A stretch of 64,000 bases of DNA from Pseudomonadota bacterium (GCA_023431055.1 JAEYXX010000076.1:24128-88127), one strand, 5' to 3'; positions 50,095 to 59,147 are shown, counted from the first letter of the stretch. Notes: generated by a model from the sequence alone, not told the origin. Made by a program: numbers and translations.

Positions 50095-51219
50095 TTGAAA
50101 AGCATATTGATCGTCTCGTTCTCGATGATCCAAAGCGATCCACGTGTGATGCGTCAGGTTCGATTGCTGGAGGGCAAGTACCGTGTCACGGTCGCCGGTT
50201 ATGGTCGTGCGCCAGATGCGCAGGTCGAGTTCATCGCACTTGAGCGGCAGCCGCGGAGCGTGCTGTTGAAATCGTTCTGGGCGCTCCAGTTGCTCGCTGG
50301 TTTATATGAGCGCTACTACTGGAGCCAGCAGCAGGTTCTGGTTTGTTTGCGGCGGCTGGCTGGCCGCAGATTTGATCTCGTCATTGCGAATGATGTGTCG
50401 AGTCTGCCGCTGGCACTTTCTGTTGCAGGTGGGGCACCAGTTATGATCGATTCGCACGAATATTCCCCACGTGAATTTGAAGACCAATGGCTTTGGCGGC
50501 GGCTGTTTGGGCGCTATGCGGACTATCTGTGCCGACATTATCTGCCTCAGGTAGCGAGCATGACGACTGTCTGCGAGGGTATTTCTAGGGAGTATCAGCG
50601 AGTCTATGGAGTTCCCTCAACGGTGGTGCATAACGCGCCGGTTTTTCATGATCTGCAGCCAGAGCCTGTCAATGGCGGCCACATTCGTTTGATTCACCAT
50701 GGTGCGGCGATTCGTTCTCGGCATCTGGAGGTGATGATCGAGATGGTTGGGTTTCTTGACGAGCGCTTCACACTGGATTTCATGTTGGTGGCCAGTGACC
50801 AACGATATCTCGAAGAATTGCGGGTGCAGGTTCGCAACCAGCCTCGCATTCGTTTTGTGGAACCGGTACCAATGCCGGAAATATGCAGGGCGCTAAATAA
50901 CTATGATATTGGTGTTTTTCTACTGCCCCCAGTAAATTTCAACTACCAGTATGCGTTGCCTAACAAATTCTTTGAATTTGTGCAGGCGCGTCTTGCCATT
51001 GCTATCGGGCCTTCCCCTGAAATGGCCAATATCCTCGGCAAACATAAGCTAGGGATAGTTGCACAATCATTCCAACCGCAGGCTCTGGCTCAATCGCTAA
51101 ATGCGCTTGATGATGAAGATATCATGGCGTTCAAGCTTGCTTCCCATGCCGCAGCTCATGAACTCAGCTACGCTCATGACGGAGTGTTACTAATGTCGAA
51201 GCTAGAAGAGTTACTTTGA
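50095..51219 (+). CDS. Glycosyltransferase 4 (paralogue of 3)
   Basis: A 374-residue GT-B protein starting at a TTG (50095): MKSILIVSFSMIQSDPRVMRQ. It aligns along its length with the protein at 47059 (VIANDVSSLPLALS, NNYDIGVFLLPPVNFNYQYALPNKFFEFVQARLAIAIGPSPEMA). That homology supports the TTG start, which also has a GAGGACGAGG site directly before it. It flanks asparagine synthase-like 2 on the other side, suggesting a local duplication. A 312-base gene-free stretch follows. Confidence 0.82.
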   Translation: MKSILIVSFSMIQSDPRVMRQVRLLEGKYRVTVAGYGRAPDAQVEFIALERQPRSVLLKSFWALQLLAGLYERYYWSQQQVLVCLRRLAGRRFDLVIANDVSSLPLALSVAGGAPVMIDSHEYSPREFEDQWLWRRLFGRYADYLCRHYLPQVASMTTVCEGISREYQRVYGVPSTVVHNAPVFHDLQPEPVNGGHIRLIHHGAAIRSRHLEVMIEMVGFLDERFTLDFMLVASDQRYLEELRVQVRNQPRIRFVEPVPMPEICRALNNYDIGVFLLPPVNFNYQYALPNKFFEFVQARLAIAIGPSPEMANILGKHKLGIVAQSFQPQALAQSLNALDDEDIMAFKLASHAAAHELSYAHDGVLLMSKLEELL

Positions 51220-51531
51220 CCAACTGGATCGAGACTGATTAATGATATATGCCACCTGCATAGGTGCACTGATGCAACCGGTCGCGCTTTGTAGGGCGTC
51301 TCTGAAAACTATCTGCGTTGTTGTCACCACGTTAAAAACAAGCTCAAAATGCTCATTTACAGTTCGTAAAGTCCATTTTTTCGATTGTTTTTGCCTTGTA
51401 CTGACTGTCTCGCCTACGTTTTTAGAGGCACCCTGTAGGGGATCGATACCTCTTTTCAAACGAGGGTTGCATATTTTTAGTGCTATTTCCCATGCCGGCA
51501 TCCTGCGTATTCGCTATAGGTTTTAGGCGCC
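51220..51531. other. Gene-free gap holding a palindromic element
   Basis: The largest non-coding stretch in the O-antigen locus. Its central part (51293-51434) is the second copy of the nested palindrome. The flanks hold no gene that I can support. The start of glycosyltransferase 5 at 51532 has only a weak site (TTTTAGGCGCC). Confidence 0.7.
51293..51434. repeat. 142-bp nested palindromic element (MITE-like), copy 2
   Basis: AGGGCGTCTCTGAAAAC at the left is matched by an imperfect inverted copy, GTTTTTAGAGGCACCCT, at the right. The core reads AATGCTCATTTACAGTTCGTAAAGTCC, resembling the core of the 1298-1438 element in inverse orientation (AATGCTCATGTAC...GTACACTCC). The length is also almost the same, while the outer repeats differ. 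It has no coding capacity. Confidence 0.7.
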
Positions 51532-52734
51532 ATGCGCGTTCTCTATCTACATCCAGCTGCCGCTTTTGGTGGGGCCTCTAAAAGCTTGATTGAGCTATTT
51601 GCCTGCTTACGACGCGAGGGTGTCAACGGTACGGTGCTTGCCCCTCGGGGGCCGGCCTGCAAGGCATTCAAAGAGGCCGGAATGGACGTCAGGCCTGTAC
51701 GAGGGTTGAGCCAGTTCGACAACACCCGCTATGGGCATTATCGCCGGTTACGCTGGATCATCCTCTTGCGTGAGCTGCTACTGCTGCCGTTTTCCGTTGC
51801 GGCGGTCATGCGTCTTCGCGGTGAGCGCTTCGATCTGCTGCATGTCAATGAGATTACCTTGCTGCCCCTTGGTCTATTCGCCAAGTGGTTTTTAGGTGTT
51901 CCGATGGTCGTGCATGTGCGCTCGTTGCAGCGCAGCCCCGGAAGCGGGTTGCGTACTCGGCTGATAAATCGGTTGTTAGCCAAGCATACAGACGCTGTAG
52001 TCGCCATCGACCATACGGTTAGAAAAACACTGGAGCCAGGTCTTAAGGTGTATATCGTTCATAATGGGTTGGTGATCGATAACCCGTTGTTGCGTTCTGA
52101 GCGGAAGTTTCAAACTGAGGTCAGGATCGGATTCCTTGGCGTTCTGATCGCTCTCAAAGGTGTGTACGAGTTGATCGAGGCCATGCGTATTCTTAAGGCC
52201 CGCGGTGTGCCGGTGCATTGTCTGATCGCCGGCGAGAACGCCCGGCAGCTAGCGGGGATAAAGGCCTGGATATTGGGAAAGATGGGCTTCGCTAGCGATG
52301 TACGAGCTGAACTTGACTCGCTGATTTTTCAGTATGGCCTCCAATCACATGTAAGCATGCTGGGTTTCGTTGGTGATGTACGCACGCTATATCCACAGCT
52401 TGATGTGCTGTGCTTTCCTTCACATCTGAATGCAGCGGGTCGTCCGGTATTCGAGGCCGCGTTCTATTCGATCCCAAGTGTAGTTGCAGTCGATAACCCA
52501 GTACCGGATGCGATCATCCATGACGTCACGGGACTTGCGATCCCGCGGCCGGATCCCGCTCTGCTGGCTGATGCGCTGCAGCGCTTGGCGGAGGACGAAG
52601 GGTTTCGTCAGCGGTTGGGGAAGCAGGCCCGAGTCTGGGCGGAGCAGAACTTTGCAATCGATACCAACGCCAAGCTGATGTGCGAAATCTATCAAAGCCT
52701 GATACCTGCCGACCAAGAGAGCCTAGACCAATGA
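51532..52734 (+). CDS. Glycosyltransferase 5 (GT4-like)
   Basis: A 400-residue GT-B glycosyltransferase. The N-terminal VLYLHPAAAFGGASKSLIELF contains a GGASKS-type nucleotide loop. The C-terminal domain has IGFLGVLIALKGVYELIEAM and PVFEAAFYSIPSVVAVDNPVPDAI, the usual GT4 donor-site region with E-x7-E. It opens after a 312-base gap, and its stop overlaps the ATG of the following flavoprotein. Specificity unknown. Confidence 0.82.
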   Translation: MRVLYLHPAAAFGGASKSLIELFACLRREGVNGTVLAPRGPACKAFKEAGMDVRPVRGLSQFDNTRYGHYRRLRWIILLRELLLLPFSVAAVMRLRGERFDLLHVNEITLLPLGLFAKWFLGVPMVVHVRSLQRSPGSGLRTRLINRLLAKHTDAVVAIDHTVRKTLEPGLKVYIVHNGLVIDNPLLRSERKFQTEVRIGFLGVLIALKGVYELIEAMRILKARGVPVHCLIAGENARQLAGIKAWILGKMGFASDVRAELDSLIFQYGLQSHVSMLGFVGDVRTLYPQLDVLCFPSHLNAAGRPVFEAAFYSIPSVVAVDNPVPDAIIHDVTGLAIPRPDPALLADALQRLAEDEGFRQRLGKQARVWAEQNFAIDTNAKLMCEIYQSLIPADQESLDQ

Positions 52735-53840
52735 GCGATATCGATTGTCTGGTCATCGGGGCTGGTGTAATTGGCCTCGCGTGCGCCGCTCAGATGGCCC
52801 GCGTTGGTCACGGCGTCATGCTGGTCGAGCAGGAGCTTCGGATTGGTGAACACACATCAAGCCGTAACTCCGAGGTGATTCATGCCGGTATTTACTATCC
52901 GCCAGGGTCGTTAAAGGCGCGCCTGTGCGTTGAGGGGCGTGAGCTGTTGTACAGATGGTGTGAGGATCATGACATAAACCATCGACGTATCGGCAAGCTT
53001 TTGGTGGCCGTCACCGAGGCCGAGATCGCTGCCCTCGAGGCGCTTGAAGCCAATGCCCGACGTTCTGGTGTGGAAACCCTCGAGCAGGTATCCATGGATC
53101 TTTTGCGTGAGCTGGAGCCAGCGGTGGCCGGGGTGGCAGCGCTGTTTTCGCCTCAGACCGGCATTATCGACAGCCACAACTACATGGAGTCGCTGCTCGC
53201 CGAGGTGCAGCGTCTAGGCGCAGATCTTGCGCTCGACACTCGTGTTGAGCGTCTCGCGCTGGGAGCTGATGGCTGGGTTGTAGAGGGCATTAGTTGCGGC
53301 GAGTCTTTCAAGCTGAATGCACGCTGCGTGATCAATGCCGCGGGGCTGTTCGCTAGCCATTTGGCAGCACGAATCGAAGGGCTGGCACCTACGCATGTGC
53401 CGACTATCCATTGGTGCCAGGGACGCTACTTTTCTTACTCTGGCCGTGCTCCGTTCAATCATCTCGTGTATCCAATGCCAGAAGTCAATACGGCTGGCCT
53501 TGGAGTGCATGCCACCCTCGATCTTGGTGGGCAGGTGCGTTTCGGGCCGGATGTCGCGTGGACTCAGGTATTGGATTACAGGGTGGACGTATCCCTGCGT
53601 GAACCATTCGCTCATGCCATTCGCCGATACTTCCCTAGTGTCGATGCTAACAGGTTGATCGCGGGTTACAGCGGCATACGGCCCAAGCTTTCTGGTCCTG
53701 GCCAGGCGGCTGCCGATTTTAGTATCCAAGGGCCCGAGTCTCATGGATTGCCCGGCTTGGTCAACCTTTTTGGTATCGAGTCTCCTGGACTTACGGCGAG
53801 CTTGGCCATCGCCCGATACGTATCCAAGCTTCTTGATTGA
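52731..53840 (+). CDS. FAD-dependent oxidoreductase, L-2-hydroxyglutarate oxidase-like
   Basis: A 369-residue DAO-fold flavoprotein with the FAD motif VIGAGVIGLACAAQMA near residues 7-22. The segments HTSSRNSEVIHAGIYYPPGSLKA and the C-terminal YSGIRPKLSGPGQAAADF are the signature region of the LhgO group, which oxidises 2-hydroxyglutarate to 2-oxoglutarate. It lies inside the O-antigen locus between two glycosyltransferase genes, overlapping the first by ATGA. WbpB makes 2-hydroxyglutarate as its by-product, so this enzyme could recycle it; this link is my inference. ATG at 52731 is clear. Confidence 0.83.
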   Translation: MSDIDCLVIGAGVIGLACAAQMARVGHGVMLVEQELRIGEHTSSRNSEVIHAGIYYPPGSLKARLCVEGRELLYRWCEDHDINHRRIGKLLVAVTEAEIAALEALEANARRSGVETLEQVSMDLLRELEPAVAGVAALFSPQTGIIDSHNYMESLLAEVQRLGADLALDTRVERLALGADGWVVEGISCGESFKLNARCVINAAGLFASHLAARIEGLAPTHVPTIHWCQGRYFSYSGRAPFNHLVYPMPEVNTAGLGVHATLDLGGQVRFGPDVAWTQVLDYRVDVSLREPFAHAIRRYFPSVDANRLIAGYSGIRPKLSGPGQAAADFSIQGPESHGLPGLVNLFGIESPGLTASLAIARYVSKLLD

Positions 53841-53855
53841 GTCTTCTGGTCGCCC

Positions 53856-55091
53856 ATGAAAATTCTGGTTTTATCGCAATATTTCTGGCCTGAAAGCTTC
53901 ATCATCAACGATATCGTGCGCATGCTTTATGACCAAGGGCATGAGATCGTGGTGGCTACCGGCAAGCCCAACTACCCAGACGGCAAGATCTTTGAGGGCT
54001 ATCGTGCTATAGGGATCGAGCGCGAGCGCTACTTGGGTAATATCGAGATACTACGCGTGCCGCTTTGGCCGCGCGGGCAGGGAGGAGCGAAGAATCTGAT
54101 CCTGAATTACCTGTCCTTCGTATTCAGTGGTCTGCTGTGTCTGCCCTGGATGCTGCGTGGCCGTGAGTTCGATGCGATCTTGGTATTCGCGCCATCACCA
54201 GTCACTCAGGCGATCCCGGCGATCCCGCTGAAGTGGTTGAAGAGGGCGAAACTGGCTTTGTGGGTGCAAGACCTTTGGCCCGAGAGTCTTTCAGCCACGG
54301 GCTTTGTGCGTAATCCTTACCTGCTGCGTGCGGTGGGTTGGATAGTGCGCGGAATCTACAAATGCTGCGATACGCTACTGGTGCAGTCCCGCGCGTTCGT
54401 TGAGCCGGTGGCGCATTACGCTGATCGCACGAAGATCCAGTACTACCCCAACTCCATGGATATCAACAGCCAAAAGGCTGTGGTGTCGGTGCCGAGCGAG
54501 CTGCTCGAATTGCTTGAACAGCATTTCTGCGTGGTATTCGCTGGTAATCTGGGGACGGCCCAGGCACTGGAAACCATCGTGCAGGTTGCGGTTCATCTGC
54601 GAGATGATCCGCATATCCGTATTGTTCTGGTGGGCAGCGGTAGCCGCCTGTCCTGGCTCAAGGCGCAGCAGCAGGCTCACGGCCTGGATAATCTGGTACT
54701 GCCGGGGCGTTTCCCCATGGAGGCGATGCCACAGATTCTCGAGCGAGCTTCGGCCTTACTGGTATCGCTGAACAACGAACCAGCCTTCGCACAGACCATC
54801 CCAAGCAAGATTCAGGCTTACCTCGCCGCTGGCCGGCCGATCATCGCCTGTATGAACGGCGAGGGGGCTCGAGTGGTCTGCGAGGCGCGCGCCGGCCTCA
54901 CCTCGCCGGCCGAACAGGTGTTACCGCTGGTTGCTAACATTCGACGTATCAAAGAGATGGGCGATACGGAGCGTTCAGCTATGGGGCAGTCCGGCAAGGC
55001 TTATTTTGATGCCAATTTTGAGATGCAACGGCAGGTTGAAGTCTTGGTGAAGTATTTGGCGGGAACGCCTTTCAGAAAAGGTGGTGAATGA
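53856..55091 (+). CDS. WbuB-like glycosyltransferase 6
   Basis: A 411-residue GT-B, GT4-like enzyme. The opening MKILVLSQYFWPESFIINDI, NYPDGKIFEGY and LWVQDLWPESLSATG are characteristic of the WbuB group, known as L-FucNAc/L-QuiNAc-type transferases in E. coli and relatives. C-terminal region IPSKIQAYLAAGRPIIACMNGEGA completes the donor domain. It lies directly upstream of the 6-deoxy-L-amino-sugar synthesis genes, so the donor is probably UDP-L-QuiNAc (inference). Confidence 0.85.
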   Translation: MKILVLSQYFWPESFIINDIVRMLYDQGHEIVVATGKPNYPDGKIFEGYRAIGIERERYLGNIEILRVPLWPRGQGGAKNLILNYLSFVFSGLLCLPWMLRGREFDAILVFAPSPVTQAIPAIPLKWLKRAKLALWVQDLWPESLSATGFVRNPYLLRAVGWIVRGIYKCCDTLLVQSRAFVEPVAHYADRTKIQYYPNSMDINSQKAVVSVPSELLELLEQHFCVVFAGNLGTAQALETIVQVAVHLRDDPHIRIVLVGSGSRLSWLKAQQQAHGLDNLVLPGRFPMEAMPQILERASALLVSLNNEPAFAQTIPSKIQAYLAAGRPIIACMNGEGARVVCEARAGLTSPAEQVLPLVANIRRIKEMGDTERSAMGQSGKAYFDANFEMQRQVEVLVKYLAGTPFRKGGE

Positions 55092-55092
55092 T

Positions 55093-55953
55093 ATGAAGGT
55101 TCTCGTCCTCGGCGTCACCGGTATGCTCGGTAATGCCGTTTTTCGTGTTTTTTCTGCCGATGCGGCTTATCAGGCCTGGGGCACACTGCGCAACGCTTCC
55201 GCCTTGAGCTATTTCCCGCAGGGTAGCCATGCGCGTTTGCTTTGTGGTGTTGATGTGCTTGATCAAGATACGCTGACATCCGTTATGTCTCGTGTGAGGC
55301 CGGATGTGGTGATCAACTGTGTCGGGTTGATCAAGCAGTTGTCTGATGCAAAAGACCCTCTCACTGCTCTTCCCATCAATGCCATGTTGCCGCATCGCCT
55401 GGCGCGGCTTTGTGAGCTGGGAGGTTCGCGGCTGATCCATGTCAGCACCGACTGTGTATTCTCTGGACGTAAAGGTTTGTACCAAGAGAGTGATCTTTCG
55501 GATGCGGAAGACCTCTATGGCAAGTCCAAGTACATCGGCGAGCTACACGAGCAAGCTCACGCTATTACCTTGCGTACGTCGATTATCGGTCATGAGTTGG
55601 GCTCGAGTCATGCGTTGGTAGACTGGTTTCTTTCACAGCAGGGCAGTGTAAGGGGCTTCACCAAGGCAATTTTTTCTGGCCTGCCGACGGTGGAGCTAGC
55701 GCGAGTGATGAAGGATTTCGTAATTGCGCACCCGCAGCTCAATGGTCTGTATCATGTCGCCGCGGAGCCGATCGACAAGTTCCGTTTGCTTAGCTTGGTG
55801 GCCGCGCAGTACGGCAAGACCATCGAGATTCGTCCGGATGATGCGTTGGTGGTAGACCGATCGCTCAATGGGGCAAGGTTTCGAGAGGCCACCGGCTATG
55901 TAGCCCCGGATTGGCCCGAACTGGTGCGCCGGATGCACCAGCAGTGCGGGTAG
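55093..55953 (+). CDS. qnlA: RmlD-like NDP-sugar reductase (QnlA/WbvR-like)
   Basis: A 286-residue SDR of the RmlD type: cofactor motif GVTGMLGNAVF (residues 7-17), STDCVFSGRKG, YGKSKYIGE. In gene trios with FnlA and a WbjD-type epimerase, an RmlD-like reductase (WbvR in V. cholerae O37, QnlA in E. coli) reduces the 4-keto intermediate to UDP-L-RhaNAc, which the epimerase then converts to UDP-L-QuiNAc. In FucNAc clusters the reductase is instead the longer WbjC/FnlB. ATG at 55093 follows the glycosyltransferase stop by one base. Confidence 0.8.
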   Translation: MKVLVLGVTGMLGNAVFRVFSADAAYQAWGTLRNASALSYFPQGSHARLLCGVDVLDQDTLTSVMSRVRPDVVINCVGLIKQLSDAKDPLTALPINAMLPHRLARLCELGGSRLIHVSTDCVFSGRKGLYQESDLSDAEDLYGKSKYIGELHEQAHAITLRTSIIGHELGSSHALVDWFLSQQGSVRGFTKAIFSGLPTVELARVMKDFVIAHPQLNGLYHVAAEPIDKFRLLSLVAAQYGKTIEIRPDDALVVDRSLNGARFREATGYVAPDWPELVRRMHQQCG

Positions 55954-56051
55954 TTAGTTCGGTAGGCAGGCCATTGTGGATTTCTTGCGATCCCCTCTTA
56001 CTCAAGAAAGCGGGGATGCGGTCCATCACGTTTCAAGTTTTGGAAGGTTCT

Positions 56052-57062
56052 ATGTTTGATGACAAGGTATTGATGATCACCGGTGGCACCGGTTCCTTTG
56101 GGCATACGGTGTTGCGGCGCTTCCTCGATACCAATGTGCGCGAGATTCGCATTTTCTCTCGCGACGAGAAGAAGCAGGAGGACATGCGCATTGCCCTGGC
56201 CAATGACAAGGTCAAGTTCTACATCGGTGATGTTCGCGACTACGACAGTCTGAAGCAGGCCATGGTCGGTGTTGATTACATCTTCCACGCGGCGGCGCTC
56301 AAGCAGGTGCCTTCTTGCGAGTTCTACCCGATGGAGGCTGTGCGCACCAACGTCAACGGAACCGAGAACGTGCTCAATGCCGCTATCGCCTGCGGTGTAA
56401 AGCGGGTCGTGGTGCTCTCTACCGACAAGGCGGTGTACCCGATCAACGCCATGGGTATCTCAAAGGCCATGGCCGAGAAACTGATGGTCGCCAAGTCGCG
56501 GATGATTCCCGAGGGCGGCACCGTGGTCTGTGCCACCCGCTACGGCAACGTCATGGCCTCGCGAGGTTCGGTGATTCCGCTGTTTATCGAGCAACTGCGC
56601 AGCGGCGAGCCGCTGACCGTGACTGACCCGCAGATGACACGTTTTCTGATGTCGTTGGAAGACTCGGTCGATCTGGTGCTGCACGCCTTCGAACATGGCG
56701 AGCAGGGCGACTTGTTCGTGCAAAAGGCACCGGCCTCCACTGTCGGTGATCTGGCCCAGGCGCTAAAGGAGCTGTTCAGCCAAGACAATCCAGTGCGGGT
56801 GATCGGTACTCGCCACGGCGAGAAGCTTTACGAGTCATTGGTATCACGTGAAGAAATGGCAAAGGCCGAGGACATGGGCCGCTACTATCGTATTCCGGCC
56901 GATAACCGCGATCTGAACTACAAGAAATACTTCGTCGAGGGCGAGGAGAAGATCTCCGAGCTGGACGACTACACCTCACATAATACCCATCGTCTAGACG
57001 TACCCGGCATCAAGGAGCTCTTGCTCAAGCTCGATTACATCAAGGAGCAGCTCGATGCTTAA
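56052..57062 (+). CDS. fnlA: UDP-GlcNAc 4,6-dehydratase/3,5-epimerase FnlA
   Basis: A 336-residue SDR closely resembling WbjB/FnlA/CapE. NAD motif GGTGSFG at residues 11-17, HAAALKQVPSCEFYPMEAV, LSTDKAVYPINAMGISK with the Met-x-x-x-Lys catalytic pair. It converts UDP-GlcNAc to UDP-2-acetamido-2,6-dideoxy-L-arabino-hex-4-ulose type intermediates. ATG at 56052 follows GGAAGGTTCT. A 98-base gap separates it from the reductase; it overlaps the following epimerase by eight bases. Confidence 0.92.
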   Translation: MFDDKVLMITGGTGSFGHTVLRRFLDTNVREIRIFSRDEKKQEDMRIALANDKVKFYIGDVRDYDSLKQAMVGVDYIFHAAALKQVPSCEFYPMEAVRTNVNGTENVLNAAIACGVKRVVVLSTDKAVYPINAMGISKAMAEKLMVAKSRMIPEGGTVVCATRYGNVMASRGSVIPLFIEQLRSGEPLTVTDPQMTRFLMSLEDSVDLVLHAFEHGEQGDLFVQKAPASTVGDLAQALKELFSQDNPVRVIGTRHGEKLYESLVSREEMAKAEDMGRYYRIPADNRDLNYKKYFVEGEEKISELDDYTSHNTHRLDVPGIKELLLKLDYIKEQLDA

Positions 57063-58182
57063 GGTCATGACGCTGGTCGGGACCCGCCCGGAACTGATCA
57101 AGATGAGCCGGGTGATCGCCGAGATGGATCGCCAGGTCAACCATGTGCTGGTGCACTCGGGGCAGAATTACGACTACGAGCTCAACCAGGTGTTCTTTGA
57201 CGATCTGGAAATTCGCAAGCCTGATCACTTTCTCGGTGCCGCTGGCGAGACCGCCGCGCAGACCATTGCCGAGGTGATTGCCAAGGCGGACGCCGTGTTT
57301 GAACTGGAAAAGCCTGACGCATTGCTGCTCTATGGCGACACCAATACTTGCCTGGCAGTAATCGCCGCAAAGCGCCGCAAGATTCCGGTGTTCCATATGG
57401 AGGCGGGCAACCGCTGCTTTGATCAACGTGTGCCGGAAGAGCTCAACCGCAAGGTGCTCGATCACCTCTCCGACATCAATCTGGTGCTCACCGAGCATGC
57501 CCGTCGCTATTTGATCGCTGAGGGCATCCGCCCCGAGACCATCATCAAGACTGGCTCGCACATGCACGAGGTGCTGGATTACTACCGGCCGAAGATCGAA
57601 GCCTCCGATGTGCTTGCCCGCGAGGGGCTCGAGGCCGGAAAGTTCTTCATTGTCAGCACCCACCGTGAAGAGAACGTCGACACGCCGGACAACCTGCGTG
57701 ATCTGCTTGCCACGCTGCGAGCACTGGCCGACGAATATGGCTTCCCGTTGATTGTCTCGACCCATCCGCGTACACGTAAGCGACTGGAGGCGCTGGACGA
57801 ATCGCTGGATCACCCGTTGATCCGTTTCTCCAAGCCATTTGGTCTGCTTGATTACATCAAGCTGCAGATGAACGCCTTCTGCGTGCTCTCCGACAGCGGC
57901 ACCATCACCGAGGAAGCTTCGTTGCTCAATCTGCCAGCGGTGACGTTGCGCAATGCCCATGAGCGCCCCGAGGGGATGGATCAGGGCACGTTGATCATGA
58001 GCGGGCTGAAGAAGGATTCGGTGCTCGCCGCGGTCAAGGTCATCACCAGCCAGCACCGGGCCGGTGAGCGGTTGATTCCGATGGTGCCCGATTACGAGGG
58101 CGGGCCAGTGTCGCTGCAAGTGGTGCGGGTGGTGCTCAGTTACACCGACTACGTGAACCGTACCGTCTGGCGCAAGGACTGA
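57055..58182 (+). CDS. qnlB: UDP-HexNAc 2-epimerase, WbjD/QnlB-like
   Basis: A 375-residue UDP-GlcNAc 2-epimerase family enzyme. The WbjD/CapG-specific opening is LVGTRPELIKMSRVIAEMD and QNYDYELNQVFF; HMEAGNRCFDQRVPEELNRK and SDSGTITEEAS are also present. In the FnlA/RmlD-like context it should convert UDP-L-RhaNAc to UDP-L-QuiNAc at C2. It is not a WbpI-like enzyme, which would open with IIGARPQFIK. Overlaps fnlA. Confidence 0.88.
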   Translation: MLKVMTLVGTRPELIKMSRVIAEMDRQVNHVLVHSGQNYDYELNQVFFDDLEIRKPDHFLGAAGETAAQTIAEVIAKADAVFELEKPDALLLYGDTNTCLAVIAAKRRKIPVFHMEAGNRCFDQRVPEELNRKVLDHLSDINLVLTEHARRYLIAEGIRPETIIKTGSHMHEVLDYYRPKIEASDVLAREGLEAGKFFIVSTHREENVDTPDNLRDLLATLRALADEYGFPLIVSTHPRTRKRLEALDESLDHPLIRFSKPFGLLDYIKLQMNAFCVLSDSGTITEEASLLNLPAVTLRNAHERPEGMDQGTLIMSGLKKDSVLAAVKVITSQHRAGERLIPMVPDYEGGPVSLQVVRVVLSYTDYVNRTVWRKD

Positions 58183-58184
58183 GT

Positions 58185-59147
58185 ATGCGTGTTCTGCTGA
58201 CTGGCGCCAGCGGCTTCGTTGGCCTTGGCGTACAGGCGCGCTTGCTGGCCGATGGTGTGCATCGGTTGCGCTGTGCTCAGCGCAAGGCACCGATTACTCC
58301 AGTTGTCGGGGTAGAGTACTGCAAGGCGCCGTCGCTGGAGGCTGAGGCCGACTGGTCGCAGGCGCTTGCGGGCGTCGATGCGGTCATTCACTGCGCCGCA
58401 CGGGTGCACGTGATGCATGAACAGGCTGCCGATCCTCTGGCGGAGTTTCGTCGAGCTAATGTCGAGGGCACGCTGCGTCTGGCTCGCCAGGCTGTAGCAG
58501 CGGGTGTGCGACGTTTCGTCTTCGTCAGCTCGATCAAGGTCAACGGTGAGCAGACTCTTCCGGGGCAGGCTTATAGAGCCGATGATGTTTCGAATGCGAC
58601 GGACCCTTACGGCATCTCAAAGCGAGAGGCAGAGGATGAATTGCTGGCCTTTGCTGCTGAAACAGGGCTGGAAGTGGTCATCGTCCGTCCGCCTTTGATC
58701 TATGGCCCCGGGGTCAAGGCCAACTTCTTGAGCATGATGCGCTGGTTGCAGCGGGGGGTGCCGTTGCCCTTCGGTGCCATAGATAACCGCCGCAGCCTGG
58801 TTGCACTGGATAATCTGGTGGACTTGTTGGTTGTGTGCCTTACCCATCCAGGGGCCAGCGGACAGCGTTTTCTGGTCTGCGACGGCGAGGATCTATCTAC
58901 CAGCGAGTTGCTGCGTCGCCTGAGTGCCGCTCTTGGGCGCCCGGCGCGGCTCTTGCCAGTGCCTCAGGCGTTGATTGAGCGGGTTGCGATCATGCTTGGG
59001 CGGCGCCAGTTGAGTCAGCGCCTGTGTGGTTCGTTGCAGATCAACATGGATAAGACGCGTGAGCGATTGGGGTGGGCTCCACCGTTTCCGGTTGATCAAG
59101 CGCTAGCTAAGACAGCTGCGCACTATTTAAAAGAACTCTCTAGATGA
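58185..59147 (+). CDS. NDP-sugar 4-reductase, WbpV/WbpK-like
   Basis: A 320-residue SDR: GASGFVGLGVQ near the N-terminus, HCAARVHVM, FVSSIKVNGE, and YGISKREAE with the YxxxK pair. This is the pattern of WbpV (D-QuiNAc) and WbpK (D-FucNAc), which reduce the WbpM product at C4. Which epimer it makes cannot be read from sequence. Its stop overlaps the ATG of wbpL, as expected for the supplier of the first sugar. Confidence 0.85.
   Translation: MRVLLTGASGFVGLGVQARLLADGVHRLRCAQRKAPITPVVGVEYCKAPSLEAEADWSQALAGVDAVIHCAARVHVMHEQAADPLAEFRRANVEGTLRLARQAVAAGVRRFVFVSSIKVNGEQTLPGQAYRADDVSNATDPYGISKREAEDELLAFAAETGLEVVIVRPPLIYGPGVKANFLSMMRWLQRGVPLPFGAIDNRRSLVALDNLVDLLVVCLTHPGASGQRFLVCDGEDLSTSELLRRLSAALGRPARLLPVPQALIERVAIMLGRRQLSQRLCGSLQINMDKTRERLGWAPPFPVDQALAKTAAHYLKELSR

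Noticed and set aside
57055-58182. Considered as a WbpI-like epimerase completing the ManNAc3NAcA pathway
   Set aside because: The N-terminal VGTRPELIKMSR and QNYDYELNQVFF wording and the GNRCFDQRVPEE segment match the WbjD/CapG type, and the gene overlaps fnlA.
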